Shown: positions 24,985 to 34,703, counted from the first letter of the stretch. The stretch is 64,000 nt of DNA from GCA-002793235 sp965267355 (GCA_965267355.1 OZ253956.1:496001-560000), one strand, 5' to 3'. Numbers and translations are program-made. The notes: generated by a model not told the origin, from the letters alone.

Positions 24985-26289
24985 TTATTGGTTATTGATT
25001 TTGTCATACACAACCATTTTCGCCAAAATGGTTTGACTAATACCTCTTGCTAAAACAAACACTATCATAGCTAGCCATACACCATGATTGCCCCAAACAT
25101 TAGCTAACAAATAGTAACTTGCTACGAATATCACAGTAGAAAGTAACATGGTATTTCTCATAGCTTTAGAGGAGGTTAAACCAATATAAACCCCATCCCA
25201 AACAAAAGGCACAACACTTAAAATTGGGAAGACAATTAGCCAACCCATATATTCTAATGCAATAGTAATCACACCTTTTTGGTCGGTCAGTATATTTAAA
25301 ATATCGAAACCAAATAACCAATACGCCAAACCATAAATAGCTCCAAAGCTAAAACCCCAATAGAAACAAAAACGTACCGCTTTTTTAAAGTTTACTTTGT
25401 CTTTTGCTCCGAAGTATTTTCCGCTAATAGCTTCTGCTGCAAAAGCAAAACCATCAATTCCATAAGCTGCGATAGTGACAAACTCTAATAATAAAATATT
25501 AGCTGCTCCAACTATTTCTCCTTGTTTGGCACTCATTACTTTAAAAAAAGATAGTGCAAAAATCAAGCATAAGGTTCTAATCAAAATATCAGTATTTACC
25601 AGTACAAATCTTTTAATAGCGGACAATTCTAATATTTTTCTAAAAGCATTTGAAGTGAGTTCTTTACTATAAAACAAAAAGAAAGAAACAGTAGCCACCA
25701 AAAAACCCAGGTACTGTGCAGCCACCGTACCAATGGCTACGCCTTTGACTTTCATATTAAGGTTGATTACCAAGTAATAACTAATACCCGCATTTAATAG
25801 ATTTACTAAAATGGTAATTACCATAGTTAATTTGGCATTTTGCTTACCCATAAACCAACCTATAAAAGCATATAAACCAATAGTTGCAGGAGCAGCATAA
25901 ATTCTAACTTTGAAATAATCTGTTACTTGTTGGTTTACTTGTGCATTACTATCAATTAAAAATAAAGAAAGTTCTAACAACCATTTTTGAAACAAGATTA
26001 AGAGTAACGCTCCACCAAAAGCAATAATTAACCCTCTAAACAATAAGCGATAAGCCTCAGTTGAATTTCCTTTTCCGAACTCTTGGGCAGTCATACCTGT
26101 CATCCCCATACGTAAAAACCCAAACGTCCAATAAATAAAGTTAAAAATCATTACTCCAAAACCAATCGACAAAATATAGGATTCACTTCCTAAGTGTCCC
26201 ATTAAAGCAACATCCACCACACTTAACAATGGTACTGATAAGTTTGCCAAAATATTGGGTATTGCCAGTTTTAGAATTTCTTTATTCAA
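24985..26289 (-). CDS. MATE-family efflux transporter
   Basis: This 434-residue protein has twelve hydrophobic helices in two similar halves. The N terminus ILKLAIPNILANLSVPLLSVVDVALMGHLGS is a characteristic MATE start, and the DinF-like sub-branch is suggested by YGIDGFAFAAEAISGKYFGAK in the second half. Members export cationic drugs or metabolites in exchange for Na+ or H+. The substrate cannot be told. It converges with the four-helix gene and diverges from porU. Confidence 0.9.
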   Translation of the reverse strand: MNKEILKLAIPNILANLSVPLLSVVDVALMGHLGSESYILSIGFGVMIFNFIYWTFGFLRMGMTGMTAQEFGKGNSTEAYRLLFRGLIIAFGGALLLILFQKWLLELSLFLIDSNAQVNQQVTDYFKVRIYAAPATIGLYAFIGWFMGKQNAKLTMVITILVNLLNAGISYYLVINLNMKVKGVAIGTVAAQYLGFLVATVSFFLFYSKELTSNAFRKILELSAIKRFVLVNTDILIRTLCLIFALSFFKVMSAKQGEIVGAANILLLEFVTIAAYGIDGFAFAAEAISGKYFGAKDKVNFKKAVRFCFYWGFSFGAIYGLAYWLFGFDILNILTDQKGVITIALEYMGWLIVFPILSVVPFVWDGVYIGLTSSKAMRNTMLLSTVIFVASYYLLANVWGNHGVWLAMIVFVLARGISQTILAKMVVYDKINNQ

Positions 26290-26308
26290 AACAAATTAGT
26301 TTATCCAG

Positions 26309-26316
26309 CGAAATTA
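26309..26316 (-). promoter_or_regulatory. -7 promoter element for the MATE gene
   Basis: The minus strand reads TAATTTCG, one mismatch from TAnnTTTG, 20 bases before the ATG at 26289. Confidence 0.3.
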
Positions 26317-26360
26317 GTAAATCCACAATCTCATAATTAACTATCACAATAATAAAGTGT

Positions 26361-26368
26361 TACTTTCG
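26361..26368 (+). promoter_or_regulatory. -7 promoter element for porU
   Basis: TACTTTCG is one mismatch from TAnnTTTG and lies 27 bases before the chosen porU start at 26395. The divergent MATE gene has the same TTCG variant on the other strand. Confidence 0.3.
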
Positions 26369-26394
26369 TTTGTTTGCCAAACTCACTAACTTCC

Positions 26395-29310
26395 ATGAAA
26401 AATTATTATATCTTGTTAATTGTTATGCTGAACTTATTTCAACATCTACAAGCTCAAAATTCAGTGTTAAGCTCTGGCAACTGGCATAAACTCTGCACCA
26501 AACAAGAAGGAATTTATCAAATTACTTATACCGATTTACAAAATTATGGTATTAACCCTAGTACTATTGACCCAAGAAACATTAGTATTTATGGAAATGG
26601 GGGTAGAATGTTACCCCAATCTAACAATGCTCCTAAAACAAATGACCTAGAGGAAATTGCTATTAAGGTTATTGGCGAAGCTGATGGAGTTTTTGACCCG
26701 ACAGACTATATTTTGTTTTATGGGCAAGGTGCTGATAAATGGTTTTATGAGAATCAAAACTTTTATCACCAAAAAAATTTATACGATGATGGTGCTTACT
26801 ATTTTTTAACCGTTAGCAGCTCTAGCGGCAAACGTATTAACACTCAAAATTCATCCGTTGCAACACCCAATTATACCTCTAATAAATACGACAACTTTAT
26901 TTTTCACGAACTAGATAGTTTTAACTTAATACAATCGGGCAGAGAGTGGTTTGGCGAATTGTTTGACACACAATTAACTTATAATTTTAATTATAACTTA
27001 TCCAATTTAGACATCAATAATACTGCTACGCTAAATTATGCTGTAGCAGCCCGTTCTCCAATGGCAAGCCAAATAAGTGTAAATTGTAATAGCAATAATT
27101 CTTCCGTACTACTTCCTTTTGTTAACATGAGTGTATCTTATGGCAGGTATGCCGAAATCGGTTCCTCTTCACTTAATTTTATTCCTGGTTCAACTACAAT
27201 TTCCATTAGTTTTACTTACAATAAACCCGACCCAACCTCTACAGCATGGCTCAATTACTTTGAGTTAATTACTCGTAACAACCTTTCAAAAAATAATAAC
27301 CAATTACTATTTATGGATACAGCTACAATAGGTGCTGGAAACATTACCCAATTTGAAGTTAGCAATACTCTTAGTTCTGATTTTATATGGGAAATAACTC
27401 AGCACAATAGTGTTGCTGAACAAACAACTACTTTTAATTCAGGTGTTACTTCTTTTGTTTTAAGTACCGATTCGTTACGAAAATTTATTGCTTTTGATTT
27501 AAACAATTTACTAATCCCAACTTATATTAATTCAGTAGCCAACCAAAATTTACATGGAACAGGAAATCCCGAATTAGTAATTATTACTCATCCTAACTTT
27601 ATAAGTGCTGCCAATAACTTGGCAAACTTCCATAACAACAATAACGGAATTAGCACTTTAGTTGCTACTACCGAGCAAGTTTACAACGAGTTTTCTTCTG
27701 GTGCTCAAGACATTACTGCCATTAATAATTTTATGGAATACCTTTATCAAAAACCTGGCTCTTCATTAAAATATTTACTGCTTTTTGGTGATGCTTCTTA
27801 TGACTATAAAAATAGGATTTCACCTAATTCTAATTATGTACCTACTTATCAATCAGAAAACAGTATAGACATAATTGGGTCTTATACCTCTGATGATTAT
27901 TTTGGTTTATTAGATTCTAATGAAGGCACATGGGTAGGAAATGAGGTGATGGATATTGCAATAGGCAGATTACCAGTAAAAACCTCACAACAAGCTAATG
28001 ATATTGTAAATAAAATTATTGATTACAAAACCAATACTAATTCTTATGATGATTGGCGAAAAACCATCACTTTTATTGGAGATGATGAAGATAACAATAT
28101 TCACATGGCTCAAGCTGATAATCTAGCAGAAATGGTAAACAACAACCATTGCAATTTTAACGTAGAAAAAATTTATGTTGATGAATACTTACAAGTTGTA
28201 AACGGACAACAACAAAGTTACCCCGAAGCTGAACAAAAAATAGTTAATGCATTTAAAAGAGGTTCTCTTATTGTAAATTACACAGGACACGGAAGTAATT
28301 ATCAATTAGCATACGAAAATCTTATAGACACTTTTACGATAGATACACTCAATAATACAAACTTACCATTAATGATTACTGCATCATGCGAAACAAGTAG
28401 GTATGATAACCCAAAATTGACTCCTTTTGGTGAAAAATTTTTACTCCATACAACATCTGGAACAATTGCCACATATAGTTCTACAAGGTTGCTATTTTCC
28501 ACCCCTACTTTTGCACTTAATCAGAGCATTTATAATAGCATATTTTCAAAGGTAAATGGCAACTATAAAACTATTGGAGAAGTATTTAAAGAAGTGAAAA
28601 ATCAAAATAATAATACCAACAGTAGAAATGTTACACTTTTAGGTGATCCAGCTTTAACTTTAAATTTTCCTGAATATATAGTAAATGCCTTACACCCTGA
28701 CACACTTTATAGTGATTCTTTAAATATAATTACTGGGCAAATTGAAGATGATAGTGGCACGCTTCAAAACTGGTTTAACGGAAATTTAATTGTTTTTATA
28801 CAAGGTAGTAAAGACACCATAATTACACTAGCTAATGATGGTGGTAGCCCTTTTGTGTTTTATGAAAGGCGAGATACTATTTATTACGATACCATTACCA
28901 TAACCAACGGAACATTCAATTTTAACATTAATCCAAGCAATATACCAACCTCAATTATTAGCGATGCAAAAATTAGTTACTACGCATTTAGTAATAATGT
29001 TGATGCTTCAGGTTGTAATGATAGCATTTACATTAACGATTCATCAACGGGAATTAATAATATGGACATAGAATTAGAAACCAATGTTTACCCAAATCCA
29101 TGTTCTGATAAAATTCATTTTTCCACGAGGGTAGCAAATAATTATACTGTTCATGTGTACAACAATATGGGTCAAACTATATTATCTGAAGAGTTTTCTG
29201 ATAGAACCCATACTCTTTCTGTTGAAAAATTAAATAATGGTATTTATTTCTATTTGATTATAGATAATAAAGGAAAAAAGTCGAAGGGAAAAATAATCGT
29301 AAGGCATTAA
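26395..29310 (+). CDS. porU: Type IX secretion system sortase PorU
   Basis: I use the ATG at 26395, which opens the signal peptide MKNYYILLIVMLNLFQHLQAQ. An ATG at 26374 adds seven residues. The 971-residue protein is a C25-family (gingipain-like) cysteine peptidase that in T9SS cleaves the sorting domain from cargo and attaches the cargo to the cell surface. PorU landmarks are LSSGNWHKL, INPSTIDPRNISIYGNGG, the LKYLLLFGDASYDYKN segment, catalytic His (H632 in NYTGHGSN) and Cys (C665 in MITASCETSRYDNP), and a C-terminal sorting-type domain in the last 80 residues (NVYPNPCSDKIHF). Its usual partner porV is not adjacent. The signal peptide coding region contains a degenerate repeat, described separately. 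Confidence 0.88.
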   Translation: MKNYYILLIVMLNLFQHLQAQNSVLSSGNWHKLCTKQEGIYQITYTDLQNYGINPSTIDPRNISIYGNGGRMLPQSNNAPKTNDLEEIAIKVIGEADGVFDPTDYILFYGQGADKWFYENQNFYHQKNLYDDGAYYFLTVSSSSGKRINTQNSSVATPNYTSNKYDNFIFHELDSFNLIQSGREWFGELFDTQLTYNFNYNLSNLDINNTATLNYAVAARSPMASQISVNCNSNNSSVLLPFVNMSVSYGRYAEIGSSSLNFIPGSTTISISFTYNKPDPTSTAWLNYFELITRNNLSKNNNQLLFMDTATIGAGNITQFEVSNTLSSDFIWEITQHNSVAEQTTTFNSGVTSFVLSTDSLRKFIAFDLNNLLIPTYINSVANQNLHGTGNPELVIITHPNFISAANNLANFHNNNNGISTLVATTEQVYNEFSSGAQDITAINNFMEYLYQKPGSSLKYLLLFGDASYDYKNRISPNSNYVPTYQSENSIDIIGSYTSDDYFGLLDSNEGTWVGNEVMDIAIGRLPVKTSQQANDIVNKIIDYKTNTNSYDDWRKTITFIGDDEDNNIHMAQADNLAEMVNNNHCNFNVEKIYVDEYLQVVNGQQQSYPEAEQKIVNAFKRGSLIVNYTGHGSNYQLAYENLIDTFTIDTLNNTNLPLMITASCETSRYDNPKLTPFGEKFLLHTTSGTIATYSSTRLLFSTPTFALNQSIYNSIFSKVNGNYKTIGEVFKEVKNQNNNTNSRNVTLLGDPALTLNFPEYIVNALHPDTLYSDSLNIITGQIEDDSGTLQNWFNGNLIVFIQGSKDTIITLANDGGSPFVFYERRDTIYYDTITITNGTFNFNINPSNIPTSIISDAKISYYAFSNNVDASGCNDSIYINDSSTGINNMDIELETNVYPNPCSDKIHFSTRVANNYTVHVYNNMGQTILSEEFSDRTHTLSVEKLNNGIYFYLIIDNKGKKSKGKIIVRH
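26422..26447 (+). repeat. Degenerate palindromic repeat inside the porU signal peptide
   Basis: Within codons for MLNLFQHLQ the DNA ATGCTGAA-CTTAT-TTCAACAT is an imperfect 8-bp inverted repeat. It closely resembles an interspersed element (consensus near GTCATGCTGAACTTGTTTC) that I remember from Bacteroidota genomes. Assignment to that element rests on memory, not on a second copy in this window. Confidence 0.3.
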
Positions 29311-29435
29311 TATCTCTTTCTATGGTCTTTATTTTTTGCTAAAAATTGGTTTCATAGAACATAACATTAAATTAGTCTAATATATTTTTTAATAATCATT
29401 GAAATAACTACATTTAAGCCTATTAAGTTTTTATA

Positions 29436-30212
29436 ATGAGGTATTTATCAATATTTTTTGTTTTGCTTTTTGTTTGGTCATGTGGTAACAATTCCACAAC
29501 AGAAAGTATAGTAGCTAGCAATGATGAAACTACGGATTGGCATAAACTAAATTTAAAAGGCAGTATAAAAGCCATCAAAGAAATTAAATTTTTGGCTGTT
29601 GACAATTTTAGTGAAATACAAAACGGAGAGAAAATTAAGCACGTTTACAACAAAGAAATACTCTTTAACCTTGATGGTTATAGGATAGAACAAAATGATT
29701 ACATACCTGATGGTACTTTGGCTAACCGAATTATGTATTTACACCAACAAAACAAGTTAGTTGAGTATAACGAGTATGACTCGCAAGGAATGTTGTTTGG
29801 AACTGGGAAATATGAGTTAGATGGAGATGGAACACCAGTAAAATTAAATTATAAAACTAATGATGGCCGATACAACTGGTCGGAAACCTACAAATACAAC
29901 AGCCAAGGTAAGATAACAGAAATTGAACACTTTAATGCTGAAAATGTACTCACATCTAAAGAGGTTTATAAATATAATGATAGTGGATTGCTAATTGAAT
30001 CTGAATTATATAAAGATAAAAAATTGGTAAGCAAAAACACTTATAAAAATAATGAAGATGGTAGTAATATTGAACTAACTTATAGTGGCGATTCTTCAGT
30101 TTATACTTATATGTACAACTACGATGCTAAAGGTAACTGGGTAAAGAAAATTGTTTTTGAAAACAACAACCCTAGTGGAATTCTTATTAGAGAAATAGAG
30201 TACTTTAATTAA
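29436..30212 (+). CDS. Lipoprotein with YD/MORN-like repeats, unknown function
   Basis: The signal ends in FVWSC (C16, lipobox VWSC). From about residue 80 onward the protein has repeats of about 20-25 residues with a tyrosine-aspartate/asparagine pattern: YEYDSQGMLFGTGKYEL... YKYNSQGKITEIEHF... YKYNDSGLLIESELY... YNYDAKGNWVKKIVF. These resemble YD/RHS-type or MORN-like beta repeats common in Bacteroidota lipoproteins. No enzymatic motif is seen. It is alone on the plus strand and shares a bidirectional terminator with the GatB/YqeY gene. Confidence 0.7.
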   Translation: MRYLSIFFVLLFVWSCGNNSTTESIVASNDETTDWHKLNLKGSIKAIKEIKFLAVDNFSEIQNGEKIKHVYNKEILFNLDGYRIEQNDYIPDGTLANRIMYLHQQNKLVEYNEYDSQGMLFGTGKYELDGDGTPVKLNYKTNDGRYNWSETYKYNSQGKITEIEHFNAENVLTSKEVYKYNDSGLLIESELYKDKKLVSKNTYKNNEDGSNIELTYSGDSSVYTYMYNYDAKGNWVKKIVFENNNPSGILIREIEYFN

Positions 30213-30218
30213 AAAATA

Positions 30219-30250
30219 AAACCCGAAAGGATTAAAAAATTTTCGGGTTT
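30219..30250. terminator. Bidirectional terminator
   Basis: A ten-base stem (AAACCCGAAA at 30219-30228 with TTTCGGGTTT at 30241-30250) with a 12-base loop lies between converging genes. On the minus strand a T-rich tract (TTTTATTTTTT) follows, so termination is stronger for the GatB/YqeY gene. On the plus strand the stem ends in TTT only. Confidence 0.8.
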
Positions 30251-30272
30251 ATACTAAATAATATCAGTATTA

Positions 30273-30722
30273 TTATTTATTTAATTCCTGCTTCACTAAA
30301 TCAGAAATCATTTTACCGTCAGCTTTTCCTTTTAATTTACCCATAACTGGTCCCATTACTTTACCCATATCTTGTGGTCCAGCAGCTCCAACCTGCGCAA
30401 TAGTTTCTTGCACTACTTTTCTTACTTCATCTTCTCCCATTTGCTCAGGTAAATAAGCACTTAAAATTTCAATTTGGAAATCTTCATCAGCAGCTAAGTC
30501 TTCTCTCCCTTGTTCCTTAAAAATGTTAGAAGAATCCTTACGTTGCTTTACCAGTTTCCCAATAATCTCTAATCCCTTTTCATCAGAAACTTCTCCACTT
30601 CCATCCTTAGTACCTTCAAGTAATAAGGCTGACTTAATAGCTCTTAATGCAGCTAATTTTTCTTTCTCTTTTGCAAGCATAGCTTGCTTTATATCATTGT
30701 TAATTTGTTCTGATAAACTCAT
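30273..30722 (-). CDS. GatB/YqeY-domain protein
   Basis: This 149-residue protein is a full YqeY. It has an N-terminal four-helix part (SLSEQINNDIKQAMLAKEKEKLAALRAIKSALL) and the helical domain shared with GatB and eukaryotic glutamyl-tRNA amidotransferase subunit B (VMGPVMGKLKGKADGKMISDLV). Stand-alone YqeY proteins are thought to bind tRNA-related substrates, with no proven role. It lies after the ftsZ terminator and so is probably not part of the division operon. Confidence 0.9.
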   Translation of the reverse strand: MSLSEQINNDIKQAMLAKEKEKLAALRAIKSALLLEGTKDGSGEVSDEKGLEIIGKLVKQRKDSSNIFKEQGREDLAADEDFQIEILSAYLPEQMGEDEVRKVVQETIAQVGAAGPQDMGKVMGPVMGKLKGKADGKMISDLVKQELNK

Positions 30723-30740
30723 AATAGTTATTTATAAATA

Positions 30741-30774
30741 AAAAAGTCGCTTCAAAATTACTAAGAAGCGACTT
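30741..30774 (-). terminator. Terminator of the dcw operon after ftsZ
   Basis: A perfect ten-base stem (AAGTCGCTTC at 30744-30753 with GAAGCGACTT at 30765-30774, loop of 11) is followed on the minus strand by TTT and an AT-rich tract. It lies 25 bases beyond the ftsZ stop and marks the end of the transcript begun at mraZ. Confidence 0.85.
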
Positions 30775-30798
30775 AAAAATTAAACTTATTATTATTTA

Positions 30799-32613
30799 CT
30801 AATCTACATTATCGTGTAAAAAAGAATTATCATCATTTAACTTAGGTTTCCCTTCTTCATCTTCTGACAACGTAAACCTAGATACATTAGTATCCGAAGA
30901 ATGTGGTGTTTCTTCTAAATTAATTTTTCTTCTTTTATAAGCTGGTTCTTTTTCTAAATCATTTATTCCAGAAGGAGTTTTCATTTTCATTCCCAACTCT
31001 TTTATCTTCATCACTCTTTCTTGAGAACGTTTTAATTGCTCCTCATCAGGTATTCTATTTGTATAAACAGGACCTTCCTCAACAGCTTCATCTTCACTTT
31101 CTTCTTTTCTGGAAAGTATAAAATCATCTTCCGGAACCGTTATATCTTCACTAGTAAAATCTGTTTCTTCACTCGTAACTTGTTCTGTCGAATCATCGTC
31201 ATTCAAATTCCAAACAATTACACTTTCTTCTGCAGCCTTTATTTTTTCTTCATCATTAGCATCTTCCATCCAGTTTTGATCTTCCTCGGTAGTAGTTTTC
31301 ATTTCTGTTTCACTACTATTTAGCTCTTGCCAATTTAAGTTCATTTCATCTCTCTTAGCTTCAATATCTTCTTCATCGTCCTCTAAGCTAAAAACTACTT
31401 TTTCTGTTTCTTCACTAGTAGTTTCTTCAACTTCAGAAGAAGTTTCAAAATCTAAAGTTGGTTGTTCTACTTCAGTATCTGTTTTGGTAATTAAAGTAGG
31501 TTCCATTATATCCTCATCAGTAGTTGTTTCTTCTGTCACTACTGATTCAGTAGTAACTTCTTCTTCAACTGGCTGGGTAATGTTGGTTGGAACATCTTCA
31601 TCTAAACCATAAACTTTTTTCTCTGGCTTCTCACCTAGCTGGAAAGTATCTGTTTCGTTAGCACCAAAACCTGTGGCAATAACTGTTACCGCAACTTTTT
31701 CACCTAAACTTTCATCTGTGCAGTTACCCCAAATCACATCCGCAGTTAAACCTGCCTCATCCTGAATATAATCGGTTATATCACCAATCTCATCCATAGT
31801 AATTTCTTCCGTTCCAGATGTTATATTAAGTAGCACAAATTTGGCTCCTTTAATTTCATTATCGTTTAACAATGGAGAAGATAATGCTTTACTTACAGCA
31901 TCAACAGCTCTATTTTCTCCTTCAGCGGTTGCAGACCCCATAATTGCAGTACCGCCATCTTTCATTACTGTTTGCACATCTTTAAAATCAGTATTTACAT
32001 AACCAGTAACCGTAATTATTTCTGATATTCCTTTTGCAGCAACTGTTAAAATATCATCAGCTTTAGCAAAAGCTTCTCCCATCTTAAGGTTACCGTACAT
32101 CATTCGTAGTTTGTCATTATTGATAATAAGAAGTGTATCAACATTTGCTCTAAGTGCCGCAATACCATCATCAGCTTGTTGTTTTCTTCTTCTACCTTCA
32201 AAAGAGAATGGCATTGTTACAATACCAACCGTTAAAATTCCCATTTCACGAGCAGTCTCTGCAATAATTGGAGCAGCACCTGTTCCTGTTCCACCACCCA
32301 TTCCAGCAGTAATAAAAACCATTTTGGTGTTGTTCTGAAGAATTGCCTTTACAGCTTCTACATCTTCTATAGCAGCATTTTTTCCTACTTCAGGGTTAGC
32401 ACCTGCACCTAATCCTTCAGTTAAAGTAGTACCTAACTGAATTTTATTCGGAATAGAACTTTGGTCTAAAGCTTGAGCATCTGTATTACAGATAACAAAA
32501 TCTACTCCCGTTATACCTTGACTATACATGTGGTTAACGGCATTACTACCTCCACCACCTACACCAATAACCTTGATTATTGACGCTTGATCTTTTGGCA
32601 AATCGAATTTCAT
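30799..32613 (-). CDS. ftsZ: Cell division protein FtsZ
   Basis: FtsZ is the tubulin-like GTPase that forms the division ring. The GTPase domain fills residues 10-325 with signature GGGTGTG (106-112) and the T7 loop NTDFKDVQTVMKDGG. A long disordered linker follows (about 330-545), built of Glu/Thr/Ser/Asp, then EPAYKRRKI (556-564), which is the likely conserved C-terminal peptide bound by FtsA, and a tail ending FLHDNVD typical of flavobacterial FtsZ. At 604 residues it is much longer than the E. coli protein because of the linker. It is last in the dcw operon and the transcript ends just after it. Confidence 0.97.
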   Translation of the reverse strand: MKFDLPKDQASIIKVIGVGGGGSNAVNHMYSQGITGVDFVICNTDAQALDQSSIPNKIQLGTTLTEGLGAGANPEVGKNAAIEDVEAVKAILQNNTKMVFITAGMGGGTGTGAAPIIAETAREMGILTVGIVTMPFSFEGRRRKQQADDGIAALRANVDTLLIINNDKLRMMYGNLKMGEAFAKADDILTVAAKGISEIITVTGYVNTDFKDVQTVMKDGGTAIMGSATAEGENRAVDAVSKALSSPLLNDNEIKGAKFVLLNITSGTEEITMDEIGDITDYIQDEAGLTADVIWGNCTDESLGEKVAVTVIATGFGANETDTFQLGEKPEKKVYGLDEDVPTNITQPVEEEVTTESVVTEETTTDEDIMEPTLITKTDTEVEQPTLDFETSSEVEETTSEETEKVVFSLEDDEEDIEAKRDEMNLNWQELNSSETEMKTTTEEDQNWMEDANDEEKIKAAEESVIVWNLNDDDSTEQVTSEETDFTSEDITVPEDDFILSRKEESEDEAVEEGPVYTNRIPDEEQLKRSQERVMKIKELGMKMKTPSGINDLEKEPAYKRRKINLEETPHSSDTNVSRFTLSEDEEGKPKLNDDNSFLHDNVD

Positions 32614-32634
32614 ATTATGGGGTTTTAATTATTC

Positions 32635-33912
32635 TTATTTTTCATCATCTTCAAAGAAGCTCTTGCCTGCATCCATTATCTTCCCAAAAAATCCTCCCTT
32701 CTTTTCATCTGAATGTCCAACTACTTCTCCTCCTGATGAGTTGTTGCTATTTACATTTTCATAACCTTTAATCACTAAACCAACACCAGTTGCGAATAAT
32801 GGACTAGTTACTTCTTCTGCATTTCCTTTTGCTAAATGTTCATTAGGATATCCTATCCTAACATCCATTCCTGTAACATATTCTATTAATTGAGATATGT
32901 GTTTTAACTGCGAACCTCCTCCTGTTACAACGATTCCGCAAATCAATTTATTTTCATAACCCGAGTTCTTTATCTCATAATGAATATGCTCTATGATCTC
33001 TTCCATTCTAGCTTGAATGATTTGAGCCAAAGTTTTCAGTGAAATTTCTTTAGGAGGTCTTCCTCGTAAACCAGGTATAGAAACTATTTCGTTTTCTTGA
33101 CTTTCGCTTGCCAATGCCGAACCAAATTTAATCTTCAATAATTCAGCTTGATTCTTAATAATTCCACATCCTTCTTTTATGTCTTCAGTAATTGAATTCC
33201 CACCAAAAGGAATTACTGCTGTATGCCTAATTATTCCATCCTGAAAAATAGCAATATCTGTTGTTCCTCCACCAATATCAACCAATGCAACTCCTGCTTC
33301 TTTTTCTTCATCACTTAACACTGCTTCAGATGATGCAAGAGGTTCCAAAATTAAATCGGCTACTTCAATACCTGCTTTATGCACACATTTGTAAATGTTC
33401 TTAGCTGCAGCGATTTGTCCTGTAATGATATGGAAATTAGCCTCTAAACGAACTCCTGCCATACCAATTGGATCTTTTATCCCTTGTTCGTTATCAATGA
33501 TGTACTCTTGAGGTAATACGTGAATAATTTCTTCACCAGGTAACATCACCAACTTATACATATCATCAATTAAAGCATTAATGTCTTGCTGACTAATTTC
33601 ATCATCAACGTTGTGTCTTACTTTAATCCCTCTATGTTGTAAACTTTTAATGTGTTGTCCTGCAATACCAACATTAACCACCTTAATATCGACACCTGAT
33701 TTATTTTCAGCGTCTTCTACCGCTGCTTTAATTGATTGCACAGTTTTATCAATATTAGAAACTACCCCTCTTGAAACTCCTATGGATTCAGACTTACCCA
33801 TTCCCAAAATTTCTAACTTACCATGTTCGTTTTTGCGACCAACAATAGCAACAATTTTGGTAGTACCAATATCTAAACCTACAACTATTTCTGAAGTTTT
33901 GCCTTCTTCCAT
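32635..33912 (-). CDS. ftsA: Cell division protein FtsA
   Basis: FtsA is the actin-like ATPase that anchors FtsZ filaments to the membrane. Motifs are VVGLDIGTTKIVAIVG (phosphate 1), VALVDIGGGTTDIAIF (phosphate 2) and CGIVVTGGGSQLKHI (adenosine site). The 1C domain unique to FtsA lies between residues about 85 and 165. The C terminus has a serine/glycine linker and an amphipathic end, GGFFGKIMDAGKSFFEDDEK, the membrane-targeting helix. Its start overlaps the ftsQ stop by one base, and 21 bases separate it from ftsZ. Confidence 0.95.
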   Translation of the reverse strand: MEEGKTSEIVVGLDIGTTKIVAIVGRKNEHGKLEILGMGKSESIGVSRGVVSNIDKTVQSIKAAVEDAENKSGVDIKVVNVGIAGQHIKSLQHRGIKVRHNVDDEISQQDINALIDDMYKLVMLPGEEIIHVLPQEYIIDNEQGIKDPIGMAGVRLEANFHIITGQIAAAKNIYKCVHKAGIEVADLILEPLASSEAVLSDEEKEAGVALVDIGGGTTDIAIFQDGIIRHTAVIPFGGNSITEDIKEGCGIIKNQAELLKIKFGSALASESQENEIVSIPGLRGRPPKEISLKTLAQIIQARMEEIIEHIHYEIKNSGYENKLICGIVVTGGGSQLKHISQLIEYVTGMDVRIGYPNEHLAKGNAEEVTSPLFATGVGLVIKGYENVNSNNSSGGEVVGHSDEKKGGFFGKIMDAGKSFFEDDEK

Positions 33913-34703
33913 TATTCAATAAATCTTTTTGTACAAACTACTTGATTTTTGTACTTCAGGTTAATCTCAGAGTACTCATTCCAGCCAGTTTTACTTAATC
34001 CTTTTTGGTAAAAAAGCATCAATTTTTCAAACTTGCTTTCGAGATTTTCTACTCCTCCAAATACAATTTTATGATTTCCTACCTTTGGTACGAGTTCAAA
34101 GTCATACACTTTATTAACATGTATTTGTTCAATTTGGGCCTTCCAGAATTCAGATTTATCAATGTATTTAGAAATTTTGTAAACATCATCTAAAATGGTT
34201 TTTTCAGTTAATGAGTCAGGGAGATTTTCATAATTAAGTTGATACCTTTTACTATAGGGTTCATTTACATTTCCACTCACTACTGGTAATCTAGAGGTGT
34301 ACTTATTGCTACATAACATCAAATTACCTTTTTCATCAATGTAATAACTGTCATTTTTACTAAAAACTCTAACTATTGGCCTTCTTTGCTCTACCTCTAT
34401 ATTTAACTGACCATCAATAGTTTTATAAACCTGTACATCTTTAATTGATGAGTTATTACTTAGCTTTTCTTCCAAAATATTTACATCAAATTGATTTAGT
34501 AAAAGCTCTCCCGTATCATCAGCTCCTAGTACTTGTATTAAAATATCTTGTTCATCAACAAAACGGTTTTCTGTTTCATAGTCAATATTCACTACTGGTT
34601 TTACAAAAGTTTGCTCATCATGACTTTTGTTTACAAAACCCAATGCAGCAAGAATTGCAGCAACAACTATAACCCAAAGTAATATTTGTACTATTTTATT
34701 CAT
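33912..34703 (-). CDS. ftsQ: Cell division protein FtsQ/DivIB
   Basis: This 263-residue single-pass membrane protein has a short cytoplasmic start, a transmembrane helix (IVQILLWVIVVAAILAALGFV) and a periplasmic part. The part has a POTRA-like region (about 45-115, ILIQVLGADDTGELLLNQFD, EKLSNNSSIKDVQVYKTIDG, EVEQRRPIVRVF) and a beta domain. FtsQ links the divisome subcomplex FtsL-FtsB to FtsA and FtsK. Sequence conservation in Bacteroidota is low, and identification rests on topology, the VEQRRP motif and the position between murC and ftsA. It overlaps murC by eight bases. Confidence 0.9.
   Translation of the reverse strand: MNKIVQILLWVIVVAAILAALGFVNKSHDEQTFVKPVVNIDYETENRFVDEQDILIQVLGADDTGELLLNQFDVNILEEKLSNNSSIKDVQVYKTIDGQLNIEVEQRRPIVRVFSKNDSYYIDEKGNLMLCSNKYTSRLPVVSGNVNEPYSKRYQLNYENLPDSLTEKTILDDVYKISKYIDKSEFWKAQIEQIHVNKVYDFELVPKVGNHKIVFGGVENLESKFEKLMLFYQKGLSKTGWNEYSEINLKYKNQVVCTKRFIE

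Noticed and set aside
31036..31323. Plus-strand reading frame opposite the FtsZ linker
   Set aside because: It arises from the repetitive acidic linker codons on the minus strand; the phenylalanine-rich product is an artefact.
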